Origin: Mesorhizobium sp. ORS 3359
Lineage (GTDB): Bacteria > Pseudomonadota > Alphaproteobacteria > Rhizobiales > Rhizobiaceae
Reading direction: 5' to 3'
DNA length: 64,000 bases
Assembly: GCA_000824845.1 (NCBI GenBank)
Contig: CCNC01000042.1
Coordinates: forward strand, 1 to 64,000
Shown: positions 26,931-35,165 of the stretch, piece after piece
Position numbering within the stretch: the stretch's first letter is position 1
Layout of the letters: every line of letters starts with the position of its first letter
Translations under genes and position numbers: made by a program
Notes under the pieces: generated by a model
Databases searched by the model: none
Told to the model about the DNA's origin: nothing
The model's input: the letters and a program-made list of their open reading frames with translations, nothing else

Positions 26931-29081
26931 TCACGGGCCGTTCTGCTCAATATATAGCTCAACTTCTCGGTTTATTTCTTCACGAGTCGCACGGTCTAGC
27001 TTCTCGGCTATCTCTGCCTTCGCCTGTTCTCCCTGATCAGCCCGAAGCCTCGCGGCAAGCAAGGCATCGAAGTAGGCTCGTCGCAGGTTAGGCTTGCCCC
27101 CGGTGAAAACACCGTCGCGGTGCCCCCACGCAAGACGGACGTAGGCGTACTCATTCCCCCGGTTTGCTGAAAGCTCAAGGAGGGTCAGGGCGCGGCGAGG
27201 ATCGGCAGCCAACTTGCCGTCGCCTTTCAGATATAGCTGCGCAATAAAATAGGGCGCGTATCTGTTGCCCATGTTGGTTGCGCGCTGCAACAGGGCGAGT
27301 CCTTGTGGTACGTCCTTTTTCACGCCTTCGCCCGCGAGATAGGCCTGTCCCAGATTTGCCATCGCATCGATCTGGCCGGTGTCGGCTGCTGCCGAATACA
27401 AGGAGGCCGCCTGAACGAAGTCTTGCTTGACTCCGGTGCCGAGGCGGTACGCGTCGCCGAGCGCGGTGATCGCATTCGCCCAGCCGCTTGATGCGGCCAA
27501 GCGGTACCAAAGCACGCCTTCCTCCGGCAGCTTTGGGACCCCTTGGCCAGCAATATAGGCGGAGCCGATATCGGTCCTGGCTCGGAGATTGCCAAGCGCG
27601 GCGGCCCGAAGGTAAAAATCGAACGCGCGACCATAGTCGATCTCGCGCCCCATGCCGACGCGTGCCATGTAGCCCATGTTGATGAGCGCTGCGCTGTACT
27701 GCTGTTTGCCGGCCAATTCGTAGAAATGCTCAGCCCAGCTATAGCGCCTGGCGATTTCTAGTACGCGGCCGAACTGAAACTGCAAGCGCGGGTTATCGCT
27801 GTCGGCAGCCAGTGCAAAGGCGCAAGCGCGCAACGCGTCCCGAACGTTGACGAGCCCGTTGGTGACACCAGGCACCGCTCGCTGTGGATCGTTGGGATCG
27901 GCGGCGTAGAGATCGCAATCCGTGACCATCGACCGCATACCACGCTGCGTGTCGGGCAGGTTGCTCGGCCAAATTCGAAAGGTCTCGCTGACGGCGCGCT
28001 CGCCGGCCTGCTGAAACACGAACTCCTCGCTCCGCACGTTGTCGCCCACCTCGAGCGGCGCCGCGGCCGCGATCGAGGTAGAGGCCAAATTGCCGTTGAC
28101 ATAGAGCCCGCGCTTGGTCAGTGCAGCCACCTTAACTTGGCTCTTCTGCGTCGCCTCGATCGCGTACCGGCTGTTGGGAAAGACCTTCACAAATCGCTCA
28201 AAGTCCTCCGGATTCTGGCTGTCGCTGATGAAGGACCACAGCACCTCATCGATGGTTAGGCCGCTGCTCGCATCGGCAGCGTGCTCGGCTTCCGCAACCT
28301 GCTTGCCGGCGTCACCCTCGCGGAAGACGAATTTCGTTTCGATCGAGCCAGCGATCCAGGGAATCTGGGAGCCACCGGTTGCCTGGCGAACGTCGCCTCG
28401 CACCGTGCGGAACGTGTCGTAGACATCAAGATTGGGCATAGCCAGGGCGTTGGCGAGCGCCGACGAGTAGGGGCTGTTGATGCCCGTCCCGTCATAGGCG
28501 ACCTCGCCGGCACTGGTAGCAAAGGCAACAAGCACCTGGCCGGTGCCGGCCTCGGTATAGGCGAGGCCTTGCTGCAACCCTTTCTCCTTGGCCGCTGGAT
28601 TGTTGCGGCAGGCATCGAGGATGAAGACTTTCACACCGACCGGATCGTTCTTCACGATGTCGATCAGCTCGTTAAGCATCATGGCGTCGGCTGCGACCTC
28701 CTTGGCCGACGAGATCCGTGTATCGACGGGGAGAAGCAGGTTCTGGCCGTTATACTGTAGCGCATGGCCCGCGTAGTAGAAGACGGCTATGTCGGCGCCG
28801 ATGAGATGCGCGCGTATCGCGTCCTTCAGGTCTTTCTCTGCCGATTTCTTGACATCGTAAAAGAGTAGGACGTCAAATTTGAGCTCGGTCAGGGTATTAG
28901 CGATTAGCTTGGCATCGTTACGGGGATTGGTAAGCGGGGCAAACGGATACTCGCTGTTGCCGACGACAATGGCCGCGCGCCGCTCGGCGTTGGCCTGGGC
29001 GATCCAAAATAGGCTAAAGGCGGCCAGAAGCGCGAACAGGAAGCCAAGCCTAAAATGTTTGGAAAAGCTGGTTCGCAACAT
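26931..29081 (-). CDS. Exported caspase-like protease with Sel1 repeats
   Basis: A 716-residue protein: signal peptide or anchor (about 12-32, ending QANA), caspase p20-like domain (about 34-250), linker, and a C-terminal array of Sel1/TPR-type repeats (about 430-690, with units such as ALINMGYMARVGMG, ARTDIGSAYIAGQGV, AITALGDAYRLGTG, AMANLGQAYLAGEGV). The catalytic dyad is intact: His106 in YYAGHAL and Cys158 in LDACRNNP. Peptidase C14 proteins cleave after basic (metacaspase-like) or other residues; target unknown. Export suggests action in the periplasm, with Sel1 repeats as a protein-binding platform. It has no close operon partner; the next gene upstream diverges. Confidence 0.85.
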   Translation of the reverse strand: MLRTSFSKHFRLGFLFALLAAFSLFWIAQANAERRAAIVVGNSEYPFAPLTNPRNDAKLIANTLTELKFDVLLFYDVKKSAEKDLKDAIRAHLIGADIAVFYYAGHALQYNGQNLLLPVDTRISSAKEVAADAMMLNELIDIVKNDPVGVKVFILDACRNNPAAKEKGLQQGLAYTEAGTGQVLVAFATSAGEVAYDGTGINSPYSSALANALAMPNLDVYDTFRTVRGDVRQATGGSQIPWIAGSIETKFVFREGDAGKQVAEAEHAADASSGLTIDEVLWSFISDSQNPEDFERFVKVFPNSRYAIEATQKSQVKVAALTKRGLYVNGNLASTSIAAAAPLEVGDNVRSEEFVFQQAGERAVSETFRIWPSNLPDTQRGMRSMVTDCDLYAADPNDPQRAVPGVTNGLVNVRDALRACAFALAADSDNPRLQFQFGRVLEIARRYSWAEHFYELAGKQQYSAALINMGYMARVGMGREIDYGRAFDFYLRAAALGNLRARTDIGSAYIAGQGVPKLPEEGVLWYRLAASSGWANAITALGDAYRLGTGVKQDFVQAASLYSAAADTGQIDAMANLGQAYLAGEGVKKDVPQGLALLQRATNMGNRYAPYFIAQLYLKGDGKLAADPRRALTLLELSANRGNEYAYVRLAWGHRDGVFTGGKPNLRRAYFDALLAARLRADQGEQAKAEIAEKLDRATREEINREVELYIEQNGP

Positions 29082-29503
29082 GCCCTCACCGCTATCTTAA
29101 CAAGAGAAGCATCTCAGCTAGTCATAGTCCAAACACAGACAGATTCCAACGATCGCACGCCGCTGGACATCGTCGGACCACGCCAAAGGTGGTCAAGCAG
29201 AAGAAGGTGGTCACTAAGAAATTGATCAAACCAGTTGGAGCGGCACCTCAAGCTGCGCCCCCCGTCATACCCACTGCCGGCGGTGGAGGTGGCGGAGGCG
29301 GAGGTGGCAGCGGCTGGGGAGGCTGACGCGCGGATCGCACTGCGTCAGAACCATAAGGGCGCACTCTCGGCCGACGGTTGTGCGGTAATTGTCCCTACTC
29401 TGCTGCTCAGTGCAGCTCTAACCGCTCGCCAAGCGCGGGCAAGTGCTCTATGCTCCCGCCACGTGCCGGTATCGAGATCGGGTTGTCCTGGCGGGGGCGT
29501 TCC
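29082..29503. other. Intergenic stretch with a possible 3' gene remnant
   Basis: Between divergent genes. On the plus strand the frame ending TGA at 29324-29326 reads Lys/Val-rich (VVKQKKVVTKKLIKPV), then PPVIPTAGGGG and a glycine run ending SGWGG. This looks like a protein C-terminus but has no start codon, and no coding match upstream was seen, so it may be the tail of a deleted gene. The rest holds the promoters of the caspase gene (minus) and the YceI-OmpA gene (plus). Confidence 0.35.
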
Positions 29504-30604
29504 ATGTTCGAAGTCGTTGCATTCTGGCAGAAGCTGCGCGCCAAGGTTGCGGCTTTTGGCTTGATTCTTGCCGCACTGCTGAGCCTGCTGATCTTCGGAT
29601 TGCAAACGGCAAGCGCCGCGCCGAACTGGACGCTCGATCCGTCCGCTTCGGTGCTCACCTACCAGTCGGTCAAGAAAAACACGATCGTCGAGACCAACAA
29701 GATCAGGAACATCACCGGCACGCTGAGTTCGGCGGGCGACGCCAAAATCAGCTTCGACCTTAATTCCGTCGACACGGGCGTCGACCTGCGCAATGTGCGC
29801 ATGCGCTTCCTGTTCTTCGAGACATTCACCTATCCGACCGCCGAGGTGACGGCGAAGGTGGACCCCGCCGCGTTCGCGGACCTCGCGACCATGCGCCGGG
29901 TGAAGATGACCTTGCCGTTCCGCCTCAGCCTGCATGGCGTCGACAAGGATCTCGAGGCGAGTGTCGTCGTCACCATGATCAGCGACACGCAGGTCTCCGT
30001 CGCTTCGGAGGCGCCCGTCGCCGTCCATGTCGAGGATTTCGGGCTGTTGCCCAACATCGACAAATTGCAGCAGGCCGCCAATGTAACCAACATCGTGCCC
30101 ACCGCTTCGGTGTCCTTCGATTTCGTCTTCAACGCCGAAGGCGCCAAGCCGGCCGCCGTGCAGACGGTCGCCGCTTCTACCACCGAGGTGGGTCCCGTCG
30201 CCACCGACGCGGCGAAAGCCAATTTCAGCGACGAGGAGTGCCTCAACCGCTTTGCCGTGCTTTCGCGCACCGGTGCCATTTATTTCCGCCAGGCAAGCGC
30301 AAGGCTCGACGCGAAGAGCCGCCCGCTGCTGGCCGAGGTCGAGGGCGTCGTCGGCAAATGCCCGACCCTCAAGGTCGAAGTGTCCGGCTACACCGATTCC
30401 GACGGATCGCCCGAAGCGAACAAGGCACTCTCCGAACGGCGCGCCCAGGCGGTCGCAGACGCGCTGGTCGCCGACGGCGTCCCGCGCAGCCAGATCAGTT
30501 CCGCCGGCTATGGCGAGGACAAGCCGGTCGCTGCCAACGACTCGCCCAAGAACAAGGCGCTCAACCGGCGGATCGAATTCTCCGCCACGAAGCTCGCCAA
30601 CTGA
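29504..30604 (+). CDS. YceI-like domain fused to OmpA peptidoglycan-binding domain
   Basis: A 366-residue exported protein. Start at 29504 gives a signal/anchor helix (about 12-35, ending TASAAP). Residues about 36-205 fit a YceI-like lipocalin-type fold (NWTLDPSASVLTYQSVKKN, TGTLSSAGDAKISFDLNSVDTGVDLRN). Residues about 258-366 are an OmpA_C domain with GYTDSDGSPEANKALSERRA and the closing NRRIEF. The OmpA part should bind peptidoglycan; YceI domains bind isoprenoid-like ligands. The caspase gene follows 40 bases downstream on the same strand, so the pair is probably co-transcribed. Confidence 0.85.
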   Translation: MFEVVAFWQKLRAKVAAFGLILAALLSLLIFGLQTASAAPNWTLDPSASVLTYQSVKKNTIVETNKIRNITGTLSSAGDAKISFDLNSVDTGVDLRNVRMRFLFFETFTYPTAEVTAKVDPAAFADLATMRRVKMTLPFRLSLHGVDKDLEASVVVTMISDTQVSVASEAPVAVHVEDFGLLPNIDKLQQAANVTNIVPTASVSFDFVFNAEGAKPAAVQTVAASTTEVGPVATDAAKANFSDEECLNRFAVLSRTGAIYFRQASARLDAKSRPLLAEVEGVVGKCPTLKVEVSGYTDSDGSPEANKALSERRAQAVADALVADGVPRSQISSAGYGEDKPVAANDSPKNKALNRRIEFSATKLAN

Positions 30605-30644
30605 GGTGGCGGTGAGTTCCGCTCCGATAGGCTTTTGCGTCGGC

Positions 30645-31850
30645 ATGTTTCGCGCCGCCGGACTTGTGGCGCTTGCCTTGCTCTTGACGATGGCCGCCGC
30701 GAGCGCCGAGCGGCGAGTCGCGCTGGTGCTCGGCAACTCGCAATATCAGCACGCCGCACCGCTCGCCAATCCGGCGCGCGATGGCCAGGCCATGGCCGAT
30801 CGGCTCAAGGACCTCGGCTTCGAGGTGGTCTCCGGCTTCGACCTCACCAAGCAGCAGACGCAGGCCACGGTCGCGCAATTTGCCAAGCAGGTGCGCGGTG
30901 CCGACATCGCGCTTTTCTTTTATGCCGGCCACGGCCTGCAGGTCTCGGGCAAGAACTATCTGCTGCCGGTTGACGCCGCCCTCGAGGACGAGACCTCGCT
31001 CGATTTCGAGGCCGTCTCGGTCGATTTCATCCTGCGGCAGATGTCGCGCGAGACCAGCATAAGGCTGGTCTTCCTGGACGCATGCCGGGACAATCCTCTG
31101 GCCGACGTGCTGGCGAAGAGCGCCGGCATAAAAGGCGCAAGCAGCGGTCTTGCGGAGATCCCGATCGAGAATGGCGGCGCCGGCACCCTGGTCGCTTTCG
31201 CCGCCAGCCCGAACCAACTTGCCTATGACGGATCGGGCGACCACTCGCCCTTCACCACGGCGCTGCTCCAGCATATCGGCGAAGCCAACGTCTCCGTCAC
31301 CGAAGCCATGAACAGGGTGACCAGCGACGTCTTCAAGGCGACCGCCGGCAAGCAGCGCCCCTGGATCAACGTCTCGCTGACCACCGAGGTTGTGCTGCAT
31401 AAGGTCGATCTCAATGCGCCGCTGATCGTCGGCGAGGCAAGCGCGCCGCAGGCCGAAGCCGGTTCCGAAACGCGCAACACGGGCGCGGCATCGGGCCAGA
31501 CCGACGATCAGCTTGCGGTCAATGCGCTGCGCGAGAAGATCCCGAAACTGGCGACCGATGGGCCGATCTTTTTCGATCGCCCGGTCAAGTTCGGCGACGC
31601 GGCGATCGACGGCAAGAGCATAGCCCAGTTGATCAAGGGGGAGCCGCTTTTCAGCCCTGTCGAAGGCCTCGACAAATCGGTCTGGCAAGGGAAGCACTGC
31701 GATGGCTGTCACGAGTGGAACGAGACCCGCCTCTGCGATCAGGCGAAGAATTTCGCCGCCAACGACGTCTCCGTCCTGCGCCTGCAGCATCCGCTCGGCA
31801 CCCGCTTTAAGGTCGCTTTGGCCAAGTGGGCGCAAGGCGGCTGCAAATGA
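30645..31850 (+). CDS. Exported caspase-like protease with C-terminal CxxCH motif
   Basis: A 401-residue protein: signal peptide (1-21, AAASA), caspase domain (about 22-250) with dyad His96 (FYAGHGLQ) and Cys147 (FLDACRDNP), a linker, and a C-terminal module. The module contains CDGCH at residues 352-356 followed by two further Cys (LCDQAK, QGGCK at the end) and a HPLGTRF stretch. CxxCH is the covalent heme c attachment motif, and export places it where heme ligation happens. A late Cys pair could alternatively form disulfides. Start at ATG 30645; a GTG at 30612 is also in frame. Probably co-transcribed with the YceI-OmpA gene. Confidence 0.83.
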   Translation: MFRAAGLVALALLLTMAAASAERRVALVLGNSQYQHAAPLANPARDGQAMADRLKDLGFEVVSGFDLTKQQTQATVAQFAKQVRGADIALFFYAGHGLQVSGKNYLLPVDAALEDETSLDFEAVSVDFILRQMSRETSIRLVFLDACRDNPLADVLAKSAGIKGASSGLAEIPIENGGAGTLVAFAASPNQLAYDGSGDHSPFTTALLQHIGEANVSVTEAMNRVTSDVFKATAGKQRPWINVSLTTEVVLHKVDLNAPLIVGEASAPQAEAGSETRNTGAASGQTDDQLAVNALREKIPKLATDGPIFFDRPVKFGDAAIDGKSIAQLIKGEPLFSPVEGLDKSVWQGKHCDGCHEWNETRLCDQAKNFAANDVSVLRLQHPLGTRFKVALAKWAQGGCK

Positions 31851-31892
31851 CCCTGGATTAGAAGCGTCTCGATCCTCTCCGACGGAAAGCCC

Positions 31893-32453
31893 CTAATACG
31901 CGTCGACCGATGGTCGCTGCGCTTCCATCTCCACCATCTGGATGCCCATCTCGACGAAGGCCGAAAGCACGGCAAAGCGGTCCGCAGTCGACACGCGCGC
32001 CAGCCCCGCCAGGATCCCGGCGTTGACGGCGTGGGCGGCGGGGAATCCGGTCGACAGCATATCGAAGGCCGGGTCGCGCCACGCCGCCGACAAGGCGATC
32101 CAGGCAGCCGGCGTGGCAGGCGACTGATCGACAGCGCTGCTGAGCGCCGCCCGATGGCGAGGACTGCCGGGCTCGCCCACCCAGTCGCTGACAAGCGCCA
32201 GCAGTTCGAGATCCCTTTCGGCAAGCAGCTCGGCAAGATGGCTCAGGCATTCATGCCCCCACCAGACCGCGGCGCGCTCGGGCAGCAGATAGGCGCAGAA
32301 GGTGACGGCTTCCTCCGGCACGCGCCCGGCGAGCAGCGCGCGGCAGAATTCCAGCGGAGGTTGGGCGGCGGCCGGCGACTTCATGTCCCGGGCTATCGCA
32401 GGACAGGCAAGAAACAGATCCCTTGCCGTTCTGTATCCGAGTTCATTGGCCAT
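31893..32453 (-). CDS. Conserved hypothetical protein (DUF6931-like)
   Basis: A 186-residue soluble protein starting MANELGYRTARDLF, mostly helical, with blocks such as EEAVTFCAYLLPERAAVWWGHECL and PATPAAWIALSAAWRDPAFDM that I associate with a small family (DUF6931, from memory) found beside type VI secretion genes. No signal peptide or helix. It is convergent with the caspase gene and divergent from the OmpA gene at 32642. An upstream ATG at 32522 would add 23 residues. Function unknown. Confidence 0.6.
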   Translation of the reverse strand: MANELGYRTARDLFLACPAIARDMKSPAAAQPPLEFCRALLAGRVPEEAVTFCAYLLPERAAVWWGHECLSHLAELLAERDLELLALVSDWVGEPGSPRHRAALSSAVDQSPATPAAWIALSAAWRDPAFDMLSTGFPAAHAVNAGILAGLARVSTADRFAVLSAFVEMGIQMVEMEAQRPSVDAY

Positions 32454-32641
32454 CGCTGCGACACCCCGAGCATCGGCACAAACAGCACTGAAACCCGCGG
32501 CCAAGCGCCGGTCAAGCCTCAACCTTATCAGGCGGCGGCCATCGGCAACGTGCGCTTGTTCACAGACAATCGCTTTGGGATTTGATATAGTCCGCGCCAG
32601 CGAAAACCCGCTCGAAACAGGTCAAAACAGGAGTGACGGTC

Positions 32642-33175
32642 ATGCGGTGGGGCAGCTCAGCCTTGGCATTGGCGGCCGTGCTTTTTTCAACGCACGTCTA
32701 CGCCGATCCGCTTCAGAAATCGGAAGACATCGTGAAGTTCTTCGCCAGCCAGGGTAATCTTGGCGCCTCACGCGGCATCTGCGTCGGCACTGAGGAAGAG
32801 TGCAAGAGCAAGGCCGAGAAGAACGAGGCGCCCCAGAAGGCCGGCCTCGACATGATGATCAACTTCGCCCTGGATTCGGCCCAGCTCGACCAGACCGCTC
32901 GCACGGAGCTGGACGAGTTCGCCAAGGCGCTGAAGGACAACAGGCTGAGCACGTTCAGCTTCGTCGTCGAGGGCCACACCGACGCGACCGGCACGGACAG
33001 CTACAACCAGGGCCTTTCGCAACGGAGGGCGCAATCGGTGGCGGCCTTCCTCGAAGCCAACGGCGTTGAGTCGGCGCGGCTCGAAGCGATCGGCCTCGGC
33101 AAGTCGCATCCGCGGGTCGCCAATCCATACGACCCGGTCAACCGCCGTGTGGAAATGCGCATCAGGACGGAATAG
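32642..33175 (+). CDS. OmpA-family protein
   Basis: A 177-residue exported protein: signal peptide (ending near HVYA), a short spacer with ICVGTEEECKSKAEKN holding two Cys, and an OmpA_C domain (about 70-177) with MINFALDSAQL, VEGHTDATGTDSYNQGLSQRRAQSV and NRRVEMRI. It should bind peptidoglycan from the periplasmic side. The ATG at 32642 has AGGAG eight bases upstream; a GTG at 32633 overlaps that site. A terminator hairpin follows, then a convergent caspase gene. The head-to-tail gene pair with the caspase resembles the OmpA-caspase pair at 29504-31850. Confidence 0.85.
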   Translation: MRWGSSALALAAVLFSTHVYADPLQKSEDIVKFFASQGNLGASRGICVGTEEECKSKAEKNEAPQKAGLDMMINFALDSAQLDQTARTELDEFAKALKDNRLSTFSFVVEGHTDATGTDSYNQGLSQRRAQSVAAFLEANGVESARLEAIGLGKSHPRVANPYDPVNRRVEMRIRTE

Positions 33176-33219
33176 ACGGGCCGCGGGCAAGCCGACCCGT
33201 CAACAGCGAAGCAGGTCAA

Positions 33220-33254
33220 GGGGAGCTCGGCCAAGCGCCGGCTCCCCTTTTGTT
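33220..33254 (+). terminator. Rho-independent terminator after the OmpA gene
   Basis: GGGGAGC and GCTCCCC arms with a 14-base loop, followed by TTTTGTT, 45 bases behind the OmpA stop. It could serve the plus-strand gene; the convergent caspase gene ends 67 bases further on. Confidence 0.8.
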
Positions 33255-33269
33255 GCCGTCTGTTTCGAC

Positions 33270-33313
33270 GCAATTCCAGGCGGAAAACCGCTTCACACTT
33301 TTCCTGGAATTGC
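33270..33313. repeat. 44-base dispersed palindromic repeat, copy 1
   Basis: Outer arms GCAATTCCAGG and CCTGGAATTGC enclose CGGAAAACCG and a short spacer with CACTTTT. A second copy with compensating changes (GCAATTCCGG/CCGGAATTGC) lies at 47988-48030. The compensation keeps the hairpin, so the folded form seems to matter. Lies just before the end of the caspase gene. Confidence 0.7.
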
Positions 33314-33320
33314 TCAACGA

Positions 33321-34940
33321 TCAATTCTTGATCGCGTTGCCGATCACAACGCCGCTGCCGAAGATCAGCGCCTTGGTCAGGAAGTCGTTGTTTTCTCTCG
33401 GCGGCGGCGCGTCCTCGCGAACCACGGTGTCGCTGTTGCGGCGGTGCTGAACGACCTGCGTCTGTTTCCGGCGCGGCTTTTGCTGCGCCGTCGGGTCCAA
33501 CGTGCGGGTCTTCTGCACGACCTGCTTCCTGGTCGGCGCGGCGCGCGCCTGGTCGGCAGCGTTCCTGGCGCGCACGGCATCCATCATCGGGTCGGTCTGG
33601 ATCACCAGCAGAGCCAGCTGTTCGCGCGTCAGATAGGTGGTTGAGGGCAGGCCGTTCTTGCCTTGCCAGACGCCGATCGCTTGGCGCGTCCTCGGGCCGA
33701 TATTGCCGTCGACCTGGCCGAGCTCGTTGCCCAGCGCTTCGATACGCAATTGCAGGTCGATGCGGCCGTTGCGGTCGAGCCCGATGGCGCTTTCCGTCAG
33801 CTCGGTGCCTTGCGTCTTTCTCATCTCGTCGGTGATGCCGACCGAGGTGCGTACGGCCGAACCGGGATTGGCACTGGCATCGTCCGCGCCGAGCGCCGTC
33901 ACCTGCTTGCTCGCCGCCGGATCCTTCAGCTGGTCGATGTTGAGCTTCGCCACCGTGGCGAAGCGGCCGTTCGGGAACTGGTCGAGATAGGCCTCGTAAT
34001 AGGGGATGGCGTTCTTCTTCGAAGCCTCGTCCCAAAGCCGCTGCTCGACTTCCCAGGACGGCGGCTCGCTGGCCACGGGGGCAGGGGTTGCCGTCGCCTT
34101 GGCCGCGTCGGTCGCCGGCGTCGCGGCGGGCGAGGCTGTTTCTGCCACGGGCTTGCCGAGGAACACTTCTCGTCCGAGCGAGGCATTGTGCCATGGCCGC
34201 TGCCGGCCTTGCGTGGCTTCCGTCACCTCGCCGCGCACCCGCGTCAAGGCGCTCTGGATCTCGACGCCCGGTTCGGTCAGGTGCTTGGCCAGAGCCAGCG
34301 AATAGGGGCTGTCGACGCCGTTGCCGTCGAAGGCGATGGCGCCGGGGTCGGTCGCATAGGCGATCAGCACGCCGCCCGTGCCCATGCCGTCGGCCTTTGC
34401 ATCGACCGGCGCGAGGCCGGCGCCGAGCGAGCGGCTCTTCGGCAGCGCCGCTGCCAGCGTGCGCGCCAGCGGATTGTCGCGGCAGGCGTCGAGGATGATG
34501 ATGCCGACGGCGGGATCGGCCGGCAGCGCCGCCATGAATTCGTCGATCTGGACGGTACGCGTCTTGAGATAGGCCGGCGACGTCAGCTCGGCATCGACAG
34601 GGATGAGATAGTTCCTGCCGTCGACCTGCATGCCGTGCCCGGCATAGCAGATGACGGCGAGGTCGGCATTGTAGGACTCTTCGGTGAATTTGCTGATCAG
34701 GCTGTGCATGCCGGCATTGTCCTGGTCGACGCCTTCTATCACCTCGAAGCCGGCGTTGCGCAGCGTGGACGCGATGAGGCGGGCGTCGTTCGCCGGGTTG
34801 GGCAAAGCGACGGCATTGACATATTTGCTGTTGCCGATGACCAGCGCGACGCGCTTGCTGTCGGGCGTGGCGGCCTGGGCGCCGAACGCGGCGTGGAACA
34901 GCAGGATCAACCCGCCCAGAAGGATGGCGAACGCTTTCAT
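33321..34940 (-). CDS. Exported caspase-like protease with peptidoglycan-binding-like segment
   Basis: A 539-residue protein: signal peptide (1-23, FGAQA), caspase domain (about 28-265) with His102 (CYAGHGMQ) and Cys153 (LDACRDNP). An Ala/Pro-rich linker follows, then a short helical repeat (YYEAYLDQFPNGRFATVAKL). A stretch around 385-440 (LGQVDGNIGPRTRQAIGVWQ) matches the PG_binding_1 pattern D-G-x-x-G-x-x-T-x-x-A-I-x-x-F/W. The tail is basic and ends in a hydrophobic Gly-containing segment (FLTKALIFGSGVVIGNAIKN). It would be held at the cell wall in the periplasm. Next gene upstream (35166, same strand) is a peptidoglycan hydrolase, 225 bases away. Confidence 0.85.
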   Translation of the reverse strand: MKAFAILLGGLILLFHAAFGAQAATPDSKRVALVIGNSKYVNAVALPNPANDARLIASTLRNAGFEVIEGVDQDNAGMHSLISKFTEESYNADLAVICYAGHGMQVDGRNYLIPVDAELTSPAYLKTRTVQIDEFMAALPADPAVGIIILDACRDNPLARTLAAALPKSRSLGAGLAPVDAKADGMGTGGVLIAYATDPGAIAFDGNGVDSPYSLALAKHLTEPGVEIQSALTRVRGEVTEATQGRQRPWHNASLGREVFLGKPVAETASPAATPATDAAKATATPAPVASEPPSWEVEQRLWDEASKKNAIPYYEAYLDQFPNGRFATVAKLNIDQLKDPAASKQVTALGADDASANPGSAVRTSVGITDEMRKTQGTELTESAIGLDRNGRIDLQLRIEALGNELGQVDGNIGPRTRQAIGVWQGKNGLPSTTYLTREQLALLVIQTDPMMDAVRARNAADQARAAPTRKQVVQKTRTLDPTAQQKPRRKQTQVVQHRRNSDTVVREDAPPPRENNDFLTKALIFGSGVVIGNAIKN

Positions 34941-35165
34941 GGGATCAGCCCTCCGCCCCCTGGGGCGCGTTATCGATGTCTGCGCATGCTGAATGTCGTA
35001 AGCGACAACGTCGCTTCTGCCAAAATCGTCCTTGAGCGTCTGTGATCTGGACCACAGATTTGGTTCACGAGGGCTCGAAATTTCCTCCGTGAGTATCTGC
35101 TAATCTACCATTGGCGAGCCTGAAAACCAATCGGCCCATCCAGCCATGCGAGGTTGGTGAACCGG

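Noticed and set aside
34998..35016. AAGCGAC/GTCGCTT inverted repeat between the caspase and hydrolase genes
   Set aside because: Short arms, no T-run and no conserved position; too weak to call a terminator or operator.
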